Source: Lycium barbarum
Taxonomy: Eukaryota; Streptophyta; Magnoliopsida; Solanales; Solanaceae
Direction: 5' to 3'
DNA: 64,000 nt
Assembly: GCF_019175385.1 (NCBI RefSeq)
Contig: NC_083340.1
Coordinates: forward strand, 7,231,706-7,295,705
Position numbers and translations under genes: made by a program. How positions within the stretch are numbered: the stretch's first letter is position 1; each line of letters opens with the position of its first letter. Below are positions 47,851 through 59,859 of this stretch, piece by piece. The notes under the pieces are model-generated. The model saw only the letters and a program-made list of their open reading frames with translations, was not told where the DNA came from and searched no databases.

Positions 47851-50800
47851 ATGTACCGTTTCAAAAAACAATCTCTTCACTTCCTTAAATCCAATTACAA
47901 ATTCTTCTCTAATCAAACCCATCTCCAAAATGCCGGGCCAATGGCTACCCATCTCAGGACCCGATCCGTTATCCGTTTCACCGGACCCGAAACCGTCAAA
48001 TTCCTTCAAGGTCTTGTTAGTAACGATGTGCGCAAGTTAGCCGACCCGCAACCCGAGGATAGGACAACCTTGGCAACTACGAATGTCCCGTTTGTCTCGG
48101 TTCCTCCGGTTTATGCTGCTCTGTTGACTCCTCAAGGAAGGTTTTTGTATGATATGTTCTTGTACAGGCCGGGCCGGGCTGATGAGAAGCTTGATCGGAC
48201 CGGGTCTGGGCCTGGCCCGAGCCCGGACACGGGGGAGGTTGAATTGTTTGCTGATGTTGATGGGTCTGAATTGGATGAGCTTTTGCAGACACTGAAAAAG
48301 TGAGTTTCAAATTTTGAGCTTTATGTCGTTTTGCTTATTTAATTCAATAGTTAATGGTCAAAAAACACACCTAAACTATCACTATCTGTTGTATATTGAT
48401 TTCAAATGTTTGGCCGACTCAGTATCGAGGTGTGTTTTAAGACAAAGGAGGTGATAGTTTAGGCAGGTAAAGGGAACAATGGATAGTTGAGGAGCGAAAC
48501 TCGCGAAAAAGTGATAGTTTAGGTGTGTTTTTGACCGGTAACTCTAAATTCAAGTTAATTGTGATAAGAGCACTTGGATGAGCATGTATGCAAATGTAGC
48601 TGTGTATATCAGCATGAAATTGATTAAATAATTGTGCTCAGAGGCGGACCCAGGATTTTGAGTTCGGGGGGTGCTGGACTCAGGAATTTTGAGTTCGGGG
48701 GTGCTCTATTAACTATTTATATCTGTTTCCTTTATATTTTCTATACAATTATACACTCCGTGATTAAGTTTAATGGGTGCCGGAGCACCCAAACTTTACA
48801 CATGGGTCCGCCCCTGATTGTGCTCAAGGATAAACTAGATGGGGTTAGTTGTATGAATCATCTTGATCATTGAGTTTCACTACTGAAGTATTAGAAGCTA
48901 TTAATATAAAGTATGAACACTATCATTTGGTACCAATCACAGGCACATGACTTACTTTTATAGGATTGTGCTTCAGTTTCAACTTTCAATACTTTGGTCA
49001 AATTATGTGGAAGTAGTTTTCAGGAAATAGCAAATGTGTATAGGGCGCATCCTCTTTAATCTAACGTTCGTTCTGGTCCAAGTGTTAAGGTATTGTCCCC
49101 TTTGGGCCTAGGCCCGCACGATGAATTTGTTTCTTGGATTCCAAAAGGCTTCTCTGCTTGCTGGCCCAAAATTTTCCCTAGTAGTATAAGCTGCAGAGTT
49201 TGTCGGTGCACAGTTCATTGCAGTTGATGCCTGACTAGATCCTCTGTGATAGCATGGACAATTTCTCTTCTAATGTCCCATCTGTACGCATCGAGGGCAC
49301 GCACCAATCTCTCTCCTGGCCTGAATGAGCCTTGTGACAACTACGGCAAGTAGCTGTAGTGTGGTTGGTCTGTCCAATCAATGGCGTTGAGCTATATGAC
49401 TCTGTCTTGAGGTGGAAGCACTATTAGATGAATGGGCAACAGATGCACCTCCCGCCTGTCCGGTCCGACCCTCGGATGGCTCTGAGATTCAGATCCTCGG
49501 CTTGTACCGATACCCCCTCTGAACGGTCCTGTGGCCTTTGTTGGCTATTTTGTGCTTTAGTTGCTCTTTCTTCTATCCATATAGCCTCTACCTCTCTTGC
49601 AATGTCCATTGCGTGTGAGTATGTTATGTCACCCTTTGTCAAATGTGATGCCAGTGGCTTGAACAATGGGTCCCTCAGAGACCTCGTATGATCCTCTTAG
49701 CCCACATAGAATTATCGTCCACCAGATATGGCGCATACTGGGACAAACGAGTGAAGAATGATATCATACTCATTCACTGACAACTTTGTGGGTTGCCTCA
49801 ATCCCTCAAATTGCATCGCCAAAGCATCTCTTAGTCTCATGGGCAAGTTTCAATCAATAAATGCATCACAAAATTCCTTCCTGGTTAAGGGACGTTAGCC
49901 AATTTGTCGCCCTGTTTACCGATAGGCAGCTAACTCAACTGAACTCGTGTTGGAACATCCAAGCGCGTCCAATGCTTTCTGAATTCCATCTAAGAACTGT
50001 TGGGGATTTTCAGTCTCATTAGCCCTTGTGTTTTCGTCTCATTAGCCCCTGTAAACACAAGAGGTTTCAACTCCAGAAACTCTCGGACTGACCTGCCGAG
50101 TGGCTCCTCCTAGTTACGTCCGCTATTTCCTCCGGGCTTCATACCAACCCGAGGTTGTGAGTGGATCTTCTCCACCAAGCTCTCTATCGCCTGATGGAGC
50201 ATCACAACTAAAAGGTTCTATGCGGGCTAAGAGGTTCATACAAGGTCTGAAGGCCCATTGTTCAAGCCATTGGCGTCTCATTTGACAAAGGGCGACATAA
50301 CTTACTCACACAAAGTGTACGTTCCAAGAGAGGCAGAGGCTAGATGGATAGAAGAAAGAGCAGCTAAAGCACAAAATAAGAGAACGAAGACTACAAGATC
50401 GTTCAGAGGGGGTGTGGGTACATGCCGAGGCTCTAGATCCCAGAGCCATCCGAGGATCGGACCGACAGACTGGAGGTGCATCTGTTGTCCATTCATCTAA
50501 CAGTTTTTCCACCCTGAAATTTTTATATCTTTTTAAGTTCTTATCTAGTTGTTGCGGTTCATAACAGTGCTCAACCTTGGTGTTCTTTTCATAAAAGGCT
50601 TACTGTGAGGAGATGTGGAAATGATCGATTGATATTGGCGACACTGATCTGTCCTCTATGGATGGAGGTGCCAGTTACGATGTAAAAGATCCGAGGATAA
50701 GCAGTTGTGAAAGCTGCAATTCCTCGTGCTTGGACTAATGGTGACTAATTGATTGAATCATATGCCGATGTATTAGTATTTCTTTGGATAAGCTGCCGGA

Positions 50801-52475
50801 TGGTCAGTACCAGTTTCTCAAAAAAAGAAGCTGTCAGATGGTTTATCTAGAATGCATGCCTACGTTTCCCGGCTATTAGAAACTTGTTTGAGGGCTTGAA
50901 ATGGCGAAGTCCAGAAAATTTGTCCTTTGGGATACAGTTTCTATTGCTGTCATTATTGTATATTGGTTTATTCTTGTTAAATATGTATGTAATGTTTATG
51001 CAGGTATCGGTTGAGGTCTAAGGTTGATATAGAGAGCGTGGCTGATGATTTCTCTTGCTGGCAGAGGTTTGGCCAAGATTTAGGGCAGAATTCCTCTGTA
51101 GAGCCAGATGCTGCCTCCCTTGGATGGGGTGGTGGGTTTGATCGCTCTGGCCAGTCATCTTCACAAGGAAACAATTACGGTTGGCAATGGTATAGAGATC
51201 CCAGATTAGATTGCCTTGGATTTAGGGGCATTTTTTCATCCAACACAACTCGTAAGTCTTGGCTACTTACCTTTCCAATGCTTCACCTCTTTCCTTTTTC
51301 TCATCTTGTCCACAAGAAGCTGGTGTAGCCCCATATCTTGTTGATCGGTTTTGACTTGTTATCTGCATCTTCATTGATGCACCTCTTTGATTCAGAAATT
51401 TGACTTCGAATAAATTTAGGTTATAGGAAGTATATAATGGACTCGCGGACATGTCATCTGATTACTCATATTTCTACATGATTAAGCACAAATTTTTATG
51501 TCTTCTTAACATGCCATACTAGTAGTAGATCTTGTACATGCTGCTCATATATTCTCAAATTTGCTTCAGCACCTTTGGTTGAGGCAGACAAAGAAACAAA
51601 TGAAGAGAATTATCTTCTGTGGAGGTTGGAGAAGGGAGTTGCAGAAGGCTCAGCTGAGATTCCTAAAGGTATAGAATCACTTTCTGCTCAAACTTTCAGC
51701 CTCTTTCTATGCGATTATTTTATGGGAAACGACAATTAGAGTCTGCAAGTGTCTGAAATACCAGATGTAGGGAAATGGGTCCTGAGAGAACTATAGAAAT
51801 TTATCCCCTAAAACGGACTTCTTTCATTTAATCCTTTCGTGTATTTCTTTGATCTTCATTTGAACTCGATCTCTACCTCTGTTAGTCATAAGTTGGAGTA
51901 GTAAAATACTATTATAGAATTACTATCTTATACGAATTAGAGTTCTCTTTTGTTTGGGAAGTTTATGAGTCACTATTCTTATCTATAACTTTGTTCGCAG
52001 GTGAAGCTGTGCCACTCGAGTACAATCTTGCTGGTTTAAATGGAATAAGCTTTGATAAAGGATGCTATGTGGGCCAAGAACTCATTGCTCGCACACATCA
52101 TCGTGGGGTCATTCGGAAACGGTTGCTTCCCCTTAAGTTTTTGAATGAAAGTGGAAAAGGTAGCTTTTTTATTATTTTCTAAAGTAGTTCATACTATTTC
52201 AGAACCATTGACGAGTCCCCTTATCCTTCTAAACAGAGGTGGAACAAAAAGTTGCTCCAAAGTCAGAAGTAATTGATGCATCATCTGGAAAGAAAGCAGG
52301 AACTGTCACAACCGCCCTTGGAAGCTGTGGTTTGGGTCTTCTGCGCTTGGATGAAGCCTTTAAAGGCTCGTTAGCAATTCGAGGTCTGGATGATGTCAAG
52401 GTCCAGGCAATTAAACCAGGGTGGTGGCCTGCTGAATGGGCATCAGATCACCAAGAACAGACTGCAGCTGTATAG
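47851..52475 (+). CDS. IBA57/YgfZ-type folate-binding Fe-S cluster assembly protein, 5 exons
   Basis: The exons are 47851-48299, 51004-51251, 51570-51668, 52001-52159 and 52237-52475 (GT-AG throughout); the product is 397 residues. The first about 30 residues ([19 protein letters not shown]) are basic and aromatic without acids, a mitochondrial presequence. The body is GcvT-like: [20 protein letters not shown], then [15 protein letters not shown]. The signature [17 protein letters not shown] is the conserved KGCYxGQE motif of the YgfZ/IBA57 family, whose Cys is required in bacterial YgfZ. IBA57 helps deliver 4Fe-4S clusters to mitochondrial aconitase and radical-SAM enzymes. This corresponds to Arabidopsis At4g12130-type proteins. 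Intron 1 (2.7 kb) carries a hAT MITE and gypsy gag debris. A candidate AATAAA lies at 52678. Confidence 0.92.
48639..48816. mobile_element. hAT-type MITE with 8-bp TSD, in intron 1
   Basis: The ends cagaggcggaccca and tgggtccgcccctg are near-perfect inverted repeats. The 8-bp TSD attgtgct is perfect (48631-48638 and 48817-48824). The element is 178 bp and contains a doubled ggattttgagttcggggg word. Confidence 0.9.
49240..50090 (-). pseudogene. Ty3/gypsy gag remnant (capsid to zinc knuckle)
   Basis: Read on the minus strand, it gives gag-type text in order: an [20 protein letters not shown] piece (about 49920-49970), [18 protein letters not shown] (about 49780-49830), then [29 protein letters not shown] (about 49600-49680). 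A CX2CX4HX4C zinc knuckle with an internal stop lies near 49255-49300. Stops and frame changes make it a pseudogene. No LTR or pol was found nearby. It lies inside intron 1 of the IBA57-like gene, antisense to it. Confidence 0.75.
50220..50512 (+). pseudogene. inverted second copy of the gag fragment
   Basis: The segment encoding [19 protein letters not shown], then [14 protein letters not shown], is homologous to 49424-49690 but on the opposite strand. The two pieces form an inverted repeat of about 270 bp with a spacer of about 530 bp. The frame is broken. Confidence 0.75.
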
Positions 52476-53460
52476 AGTGAGATCCTTGTTATTGACTGCT
52501 CAACATCCTGCCAGTGTTGGCAAATTACTCCTTTCGAGTTTCAGAGTTCCTTCCTTTTTTTGAAGATTATCACTTCATAGATATGAAGAACAGAAAGGAA
52601 TAAGACGGCTCATCAGACTAGAGAATTTTGTTATAGCAGCTCATGTTTGTTGTACCAATATATTCTGTTATTGACATAATAAACAAACATGTCGACCTTA
52701 GGACACTGTGTACATGTTTGGGATGAATTTTTTAACAGTTGTTGCGCCACTAATTATTATTTTGGTTCACAAGGATGTGTGTATAGATGATTAGGATAAT
52801 TTAGTTTATAATTGTGGTTGAACCACTCATTCACTCTGTAAATACTTTAAGCCGCCTGAATGGCTGATCTCACAGCTTCAGTGGAACTAGCTTTCACTTT
52901 GTTTGGTCCATCACATAACAATCACAAGCCTCGTGCATTTCAATCATACAATCTTTGCCATCTTAATACTATGCTTGACATATTCATCAATTATGTTAAT
53001 CTCCTAAAAACTAAGCTCTGGCATTTAGACACCACGATCCCATCTTTTTCTTACAATGGCTAAATTTGCAGTCATTCACGAGGGACAAGAATTCAAGATG
53101 GGAACCATCATAACACCACATCATGAAGAACTTTGACAAGTAAAGAGAATGCATTAATTAGGATATTGTCCCTGAAAAGACATCAAAATACTGTAAAATT
53201 TTCAAATAACGGTAAAAATTCGTTAGCATCCTTTTTCTCTCTTCTGAGCTACAATCAAAGATGCCAAGGGGCAACTCAATTTCACCTTCAAACCTTACAA
53301 AGAATCTGTTCAATCTGTCTCTTTATTTACAAAAGATCAAGTGATGTTGCATAATACAGTAGATAGAAAAACTGCTGCTCTATCGCTATGGCACTTGTTC
53401 CCTATGGTTAATAATCAACAACAATTTTCAACGTCGGAAGAAGACTCGTCTTTTCCCTTT
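52476..53460. other. spacer between two convergent genes
   Basis: It contains the presumed 3' UTR of the IBA57-like gene (aataaa at 52678-52683) and that of the LRR-RLK gene on the other strand. Small frames here show no domain and no splice linkage. Confidence 0.5.
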
Positions 53461-56400
53461 TCAACCACAACTAGACCCGTTCAATTCTTCATTCACCGAA
53501 ACCATACTTGGCCTGTTATCTGGATCCTCAAGGGTGCAATTTACTGCAAGTTTAGTTAGCATAGTTGCCTCACTTACAGAGAATGTTCCCTTGAGATTTG
53601 GGTCAATAAAATTCTCAAAGTTGCAAGATTCAGCTGCAAGCCTCATTGAACAGTCAAGAAGTCCTTTACCAGAGAGTACTTGAAGTATAATTACTCCAAA
53701 TGCATATACATCACTCTTCTCTGTGAATCGTCCAGTTGTAATGTATTCAGGAGCCATATATCCAAGTGCAGCACTGACTTTAAGTGCCGAATAAACAACA
53801 TCATCAGCAAGTAGCTTTAGTAGACCACAGTCCAGTATTAGTGGAGTGAACTGTTGATCAAGGAGGACTTTTTCCACTGATATGTTGCGATGAACCATGG
53901 AAGGTTTGTCTGGTTCTGAGCTGTGCAGATATCCTAGTCCTGTTGGAAAATGCATAACGATATTAGTCAAAAGAAAATATGCAGGAATCACATGAGATAG
54001 AAAGAACGAAAAAAACATGCGCAAGCTGAACATTCACCACCATAAACTATATTAAAGGTTTTATTAATTAGAGCCCTAAGCTATACTAATACTTAGCTCG
54101 AATATCTGTTGCCTTTGTTTCTAGTATGGACAACTGGAGTTTAATGCAGTGATGGTGCAACTCTGCTATTTCATCTTGTCAGATCAAATACACTGGTTTT
54201 GAAACAGTAAACAAACGGCAACTATTAAATGCATATATTTAATCTGGTTCTTGAAACATGTCCTACTGCTCCCCTTGATGGCAAGGAGACTTATGTTTTC
54301 CAATTAAAGCAATAATTGGCAATCTTTTTCTGGTCTCCTTTGAAAACACAACTATTACTGCCCCACAACTAAATTTGTAGCTCACAATATTTTCAGTCTC
54401 TCTGTATTCATACTCATTTAATCATACACTACTTATGCCACTTGATCCAGTCACATCCTGTAAAGTCCTATGCAATGAAACTCCTAAGAGATTCCACATT
54501 CGATTGAAGATGAGGAAATTTATACCACCATAATTTTTTCAAACTTTAATATACTAGGAAATTTGTTGAAGAATTGTTTATGAGTTCAGTAAAGATGTAA
54601 AATGATGAATAAAAGTAAAGAGAACCAACCTTTTGCAATTCCCTTGATGATTGAAACCCTTGTGGACCAGTCAAGAACATGCCTGCTATTTTCTTCAACA
54701 TCAAGATACTGAGAGAGATTCCCTTTAGAAGCAAAATCATAGATTAAAAAGCATTCACCCCTTCCCTTTGAACAACAGAAACCTCTTAGCTTGATAAGGT
54801 TTTCATGTTTCAAGGAAGATAATAAGCTTAATCCTTCCAGGAACTCAGTCTCCTCTGACTTACAACTCGTCACACTGATGCTTTTTACAGCTACCATAGA
54901 TCCATCTTTTAAAGTTCCTTTGTACACAGCAGAGAAATTGCTCCGTCCCAATAGATTTAACTCTGTAAAATGCTGAGTTGCTGATTCAACCTCTTCCAAA
55001 TTGAACTTGAATCCATTTAAGAACTCATTGTACATGCTATTGCAGCTCTTTTCAGGGGTCATAGGGTCCCATCGACTTGAGTACTCAACAGTAAGTAACG
55101 GAGAGGGGCTTCTCTTGTACATTTCCTTTGTCTGATCAGTGCTAAGCCTATCATCAGAAGCATCAGATGTATTCCCCACTTTTTGTTTAAGCCTTCTTCG
55201 TCTGAATATACCGAAAACTACAGCAACTACCAAAGTTACAGTGACTGTAATCACTGAAGCAACAATAAGTGCTTGAGGAAATTTTGATAATCTTGAACAA
55301 TGAGTTTGATTACAATGCAACTGACTAATATTAGCAGCTCCTGGGACATCTTTAGGGACGCTGTTATTATTGGAATCAGGTACATCAGAACCAACTGGAT
55401 CCACATTGACATTATCCCAGGCAGTGCAAACTCTCAATGAAGTAAATCCAGTACCACATAAACCAGGATTGCTTTCATAATTGAATTTTCCATTCAATCT
55501 CCTCAGAACTTCAAATCAGTCCAGGAAAAAAGGAGAAAAGGGGGGGTTTAGAATCAGAACACATTCAAAAGATATAACTTCAAGAACTAGGCAAAGGGAA
55601 CTCAAAAAGGGCAACTAACCTGGAGGAACAACTCCAGAGAGGGTGTTATTTTGTACTTCTAGATTTTCCAACTGGGGAGCATTAGCTAATTTTGATGGAA
55701 TTGGACCAGATAGCTGATTGAATCCCAAATATAGCTTTTTCAGCGTCCCCAGGATTCCTAAGTTTTCTGGAATTTCACCGGTCAACCTGTTATGTTGCAA
55801 TTCAAGAACACTCAACTTCTTCAAGAATCCAATCTCTGTTGGTATTTTCCCTGTCAACCCGTTACTACTCAAGGCTAGCACTGTGGAACCACAAAATGCC
55901 CAAATCATCACACATATCATTGTAGGGAAGGAAAGAAAAAAGAAATGAAATCTTAAATTTCTCTTTTGAATCTCCAAATGTAGATATTAGTCACCTCATT
56001 TGGAAAAGAAGAAATCAGCAAGTTGTGCAACAGTGTAAGACCAAAGTAATTAGCAAGAAAGAGTAAAGACCAGGGAATTCAAAGCTTAAAGTTTTCCTTA
56101 TGTCAGGGAATTCAACAATTTATATATATAACAAAAATATAATTTCTACCAAATTTGCACGGTATAATTTTTGAACGAAGGGTATTCAAAAATGAATAAG
56201 AAAGTCACCAATCCACTAGAAGTCTTACTTTAACACAACCAAAAAATCTGGATAGATCTCTAAAAAATTCTGCAACTTGTTTGCTATTTTACCTAATTCA
56301 CTTAGACTCAGTAATCAGTAGAACAAAACAAAGAAAAAACAAAAAAAGAACAAATTCCTTCACAATTAATTTCCAGATATCCCGAGAATTTCAAGGGAAT

Positions 56401-57024
56401 TAATTTGAAGATAAAAAGCAGGATTTAACAACGGAAAATTTTGATGCTAAACATAAAAATCCATTGCTAATCCTATTTAGTGACGAATTATCAAAAAAAT
56501 CTTTTAGCTACAATCAATTTAGCGATGGCTTAGCGACTTAGCTAATTCCAGTTTTTTTAAGTGAACAGAAGGATTTTTACTAGCTACAAACCTTGTAAAC
56601 TTGCCATGTTTCCAAGTTCAGGTGGTATAATCCCAGTAAGATTGTTTTCATTGAGATACAAATCATTCAACTCAGTCAAACTCCCAAGTTCCTTTGGTAT
56701 CTCCCCTGTTAAAGAATTATAATGCAAGTAAAGCCCTGATAGACACTTCAGCTCTGCAATTGCTGGTGACAACTTTCCAGTAAGTCCGCTGTTTGGCAAT
56801 GTAATATTTGCTACTTTATGATGTTCATTACAAATCACACCAAAAAAAGAACTACTACATGGATCACCATCACTTGTCCATGAAGAAAGTTTCTTGTTTT
56901 CTGGATCCAAAGAAGACTTTATCTCCATTAATGCTCTAACCTCAGCATTTCCAAAAACAGGTTTGATGCAAGAAAATGCAAAAACCAGAGGAAAGAAAGT
57001 TAAGAGAAAATAATTAGCACCCAT
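53461..57024 (-). CDS. LRR receptor-like kinase with pseudokinase features, 4 exons
   Basis: The exons on the minus strand are 56592-57024, 55620-55880, 54630-55508 and 53461-53939 (GT-AG); the product is 683 residues. The signal peptide is MGANYFLLTFFPLVFAFSC. The LRR N-terminal cap (ALMEIKSSLDPENKKLSSW, then GDPCSSSFFGVIC) is followed by about five to six plant LRRs (for example LYLHYNSLTGEIPKELGSL). The membrane span is ALIVASVITVTVTLVVAVVF, followed by RRRRLKQK. In the kinase domain the usual Gly loop is degraded (LGRSNFSAVYKG), VAVK is kept, HRD is HRN (MVHRNISVEKVLLD), DFG is DCG, and APE is kept. Loss of the catalytic and metal-binding Asp predicts a pseudokinase or scaffold. It resembles Arabidopsis At5g51560/At4g22730-type RLKs. 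Ligand unknown. Confidence 0.93.
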
Positions 57025-57521
57025 GTTTGCTGAATTTTTGTGATCTTTCAGACTAAAGAGAAAAGTTGAGGTTTTTAAGAGGTTAAAGCAATGAGCTGTT
57101 GCATTGGGATTGGTGTGGAGTCTCTGTTAGGGGTAAAGTGAATGAGCTATTCAATGGTGCTTCACAACGGTGAGAGAGAGACAGGAGTGTATACTGGTGT
57201 GAATTGTCAAAGGAGAAGAGGGTGTTAGTTAGAAATACAGTAGTATGACTTTTCAGTTTAGTGTCTGACAGATGCATGAACGAATGTTCGGCATAATTTA
57301 AGTAATTTTAGTAAAGATACTTATATTTATATTAAAAAACTATTTAAAATATATATATATAAATAACTTATTAAGAACTCAATAGTTATCTCTTTTTCTT
57401 TAAGAATCTAAAACTCATTGGTTCAAAATTCTAACTTCGCCTCTTCTTGCATCATTTTTAAAAATTAATTTCTGGTTTATTGTAAGTAAATTTGAAGTTT
57501 AAGTCATACGCATTGATACCG
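57025..57521. other. LRR-RLK promoter region
   Basis: Upstream flank of the minus-strand receptor gene. A CT/GA-rich stretch (ggtgagagagagacagg, 57169-57185) lies about 150 bases before the ATG. I see no clear TATA box and no other gene. Confidence 0.4.
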
Positions 57522-57891
57522 GGTGTGTTTGGTAACAAGGAAAATGTTTTTCAATATTTATTACTTATTTTTTATGATTGATTAAAAAAAAGTATTACGC
57601 CAAGAACATTTACATGTAATATAGGAGGATATTATCGGGTAAGTGTAAGGTTGGCGGCGAGGGTGGGGGTGGCCATGGATGGGGTGGTGGGTGGGAGTTG
57701 GGGGGCATTGTGGTAAAGAGGACATAATGAGTTTGAAATGTAATTTATTAAATTTTGTTTTTTTCTATTCCATTTAGGAAAATTATTTCCTAATTTGTAA
57801 TGAACTTGTTTTCTTAAGAAAAATATTTTCAAATCAATTTGACGAGTAAAACATGAGAAAAAACATTTTCTCCATACCAAACATGCACACC
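57522..57891. mobile_element. MITE-like element (GGTGTGTTTGGT ends)
   Basis: The left end ggtgtgtttggtaacaagg and the right end accaaacatgcacacc are imperfect inverted repeats. Both sides continue into a 'gaaaatgttttt' stretch. No clean TSD was found. The interior has a G-rich gggtgggggtggcc block near 57662. Confidence 0.5.
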
Positions 57892-58137
57892 TAACGTGTA
57901 AAAAATATTTACCCAATCAAATCGAGTATCAGTTGTTATTACAAGTTTGTTCAATCTGAATAATATTATATTGTTACTCAAACTTTAATCTCTTTTCATT
58001 TTCAGTTCCCTCTTATTGCCTTTTCCCTTTTTCCCATTCAAACTTGCATTAAATGTGAACAAGTTATACGTTTCCGGCCGAACACACTACAAAGCATGAT
58101 CCTGAATTCCAGTTGCAATATTTACACCATATACTAA

Positions 58138-58804
58138 GTGGTCGTTTGGTTTGAGGTCAAAATAGTCCCGGGACTAATTTATACCATCTGTTGGTATTAT
58201 TTTATACCATCTGAAAGATGGTATAAAATAATACCAGTATAAGTGGGTTAAGAAGGTATAAGTTGAGTTATTCCAGCACTAATTTTTATACCACGTTTGG
58301 TACAAGGTATAAAATAATCCCGGGATAAATCTATACCTTATACCAAACGTGGTATAAAAATTAATACCGGCATAACCCATGTTATACCTTGGTTTGAGGT
58401 CAAAATAGTCCCGGGATTACAATCCCGGGACTAATTTATACCATCTGTTGGTATTATTTTATACCATCTGAAAGATGGTATAAAATAGTACCAGTATAAG
58501 TGGGTTAAGAAGGTATAAGTTGAGTTATTCCAGCACTAATTTTTATACCACGTTTGGTACAAGGTATAAAATAATCCCGGGATAAATCTATACGACCACA
58601 TGGGTTATGCCGGTACTAATTTTTATACCACGTTTGGTATAAGGTATAGATTTATCCCGGGATTATTTTATACCTTATACCAAACGTGGTATAAAAATTA
58701 GTACCGGCATAACCCAGATGGTATAAAATAATACCAACAGATGGTATAAATTAGTCTCGGGATTGTAATCCCGGGACTATTTTGACCTCAAACCAAACGA
58801 CCAC
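58138..58804. mobile_element. complex Tourist-like element with internal duplications
   Basis: The ends gtggtcgtttggtttgaggtc and gacctcaaaccaaacgaccac are perfect 21-bp inverted repeats, flanked by taa on both sides (58135-58137 and 58805-58807). Inside, the segment ggtttgaggtcaaaatagtcccggga recurs at 58392, and the block ataccatctgaaagatggtata..ggtataagttgagttattccagcac appears twice. Further inverted copies of ataccacgtttggtacaaggtata follow. It looks like several related elements merged by nesting or template switching. Confidence 0.8.
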
Positions 58805-58897
58805 TAAGAGTATTTAATTCCTGTAGAGATGAAAGCTGTTATAGCTAGCCAGAGCAGTCTAGGGAATAAAAATATCCTCACGTATCATGGTCTCACC

Positions 58898-59851
58898 CAT
58901 TGTTTTAAAAGGCAGTGTTAAGACTCGCCCCGGGGCTCGCCTCGGGGCAGGGTAGCGGCAAAACGCCCTGGGGTTAACGTGCGGAGTTTAGTTTCTATGA
59001 GGCTTACGCCCTAAGCGCCCAACCGTACGCCCTAAACACGCCTAACGCCCAACGCCTGGGGCTCGCCTAACAGTTCTTACACAAATTATATTTTAAATTC
59101 CTTAATTAAAATCATTCACCCTCATAATTGTTTAACAAAATAATGATACTTAATAGTTTTCATCTATAGAAATAGAAGATTGGGTGTAACTCATTTAACA
59201 AGTCGTAGTATTGGATATTTACTATTTGAGAACGTCGTGAGGGTGAATATCACTTAATTTAAAAAAAAAAAAAAAACACATAGCGGAATTGTACATTTTC
59301 ACTTGTCATTGGTCATAAGTCCTATCTATCAGAATTATCATATAATTTTATTTTTTGTTCATGAAGAAGTTATGTTTTAATTATAATATTGATAAATTTT
59401 ATTGATTATTTGTTTATAGGGAGATAAAATGAATAGTATGATATTAATAGTGTTTTAAGAAACTATGTTTTTTTCCGTGTTTGAAAGTTAAAATGTTAGA
59501 ATTGATTTGCATTTCATAATAGCTTTTATTTCATTGTATTGTTTATACTTGTAAAATTATGTTATATATAATTACAAGTTATAAGCGGTGTATAATGGAT
59601 TGCTTTGATCATTTTTTTGTGAGGATCAACGCTCACGCGCGCGCGCGCACACACACATATATATATATAGTTTTCTTTTATTTTTTTAATGTAATTTTAC
59701 CTATTTAAAAATATTTATTGTAATTATATTATTTTAAGAAATACTAAAAATTAAATACCCATGGGGCTTAGGCCCCGTGCCTCGAGGCTTACGCCTCGTC
59801 GAGGCGTATGTAAAACGCCCCGCCTTACGCCCCCCGCCTTTTAAAACACTG
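58898..59851. mobile_element. GC-ended hAT-type MITE with 8-bp TSD
   Basis: The ends cattgttttaaaaggc and gccttttaaaacactg are inverted repeats with a perfect 8-bp duplication gtctcacc (58890-58897 and 59852-59859). The outer 150 bases on each side are rich in cgcccc/gcctcg motifs; the core is AT-rich and contains a (cg)n(ca)n(ta)n compound microsatellite. It is related in inverse orientation to the MITE at 4600-5215. Non-coding. Confidence 0.92.
59634..59669. repeat. compound (CG)n(CA)n(TA)n microsatellite
   Basis: cacgcgcgcgcgcgcacacacacatatatatatata: alternating purine-pyrimidine of three kinds in succession, inside the 58898-59851 element. Potential Z-DNA former. Confidence 0.85.
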
Positions 59852-59859
59852 GTCTCACC

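Noticed and set aside
48077..48310. Minus-strand frame over exon 1 of the IBA57-like gene
   Set aside because: Antisense shadow; the plus-strand reading has the GcvT-like motifs.
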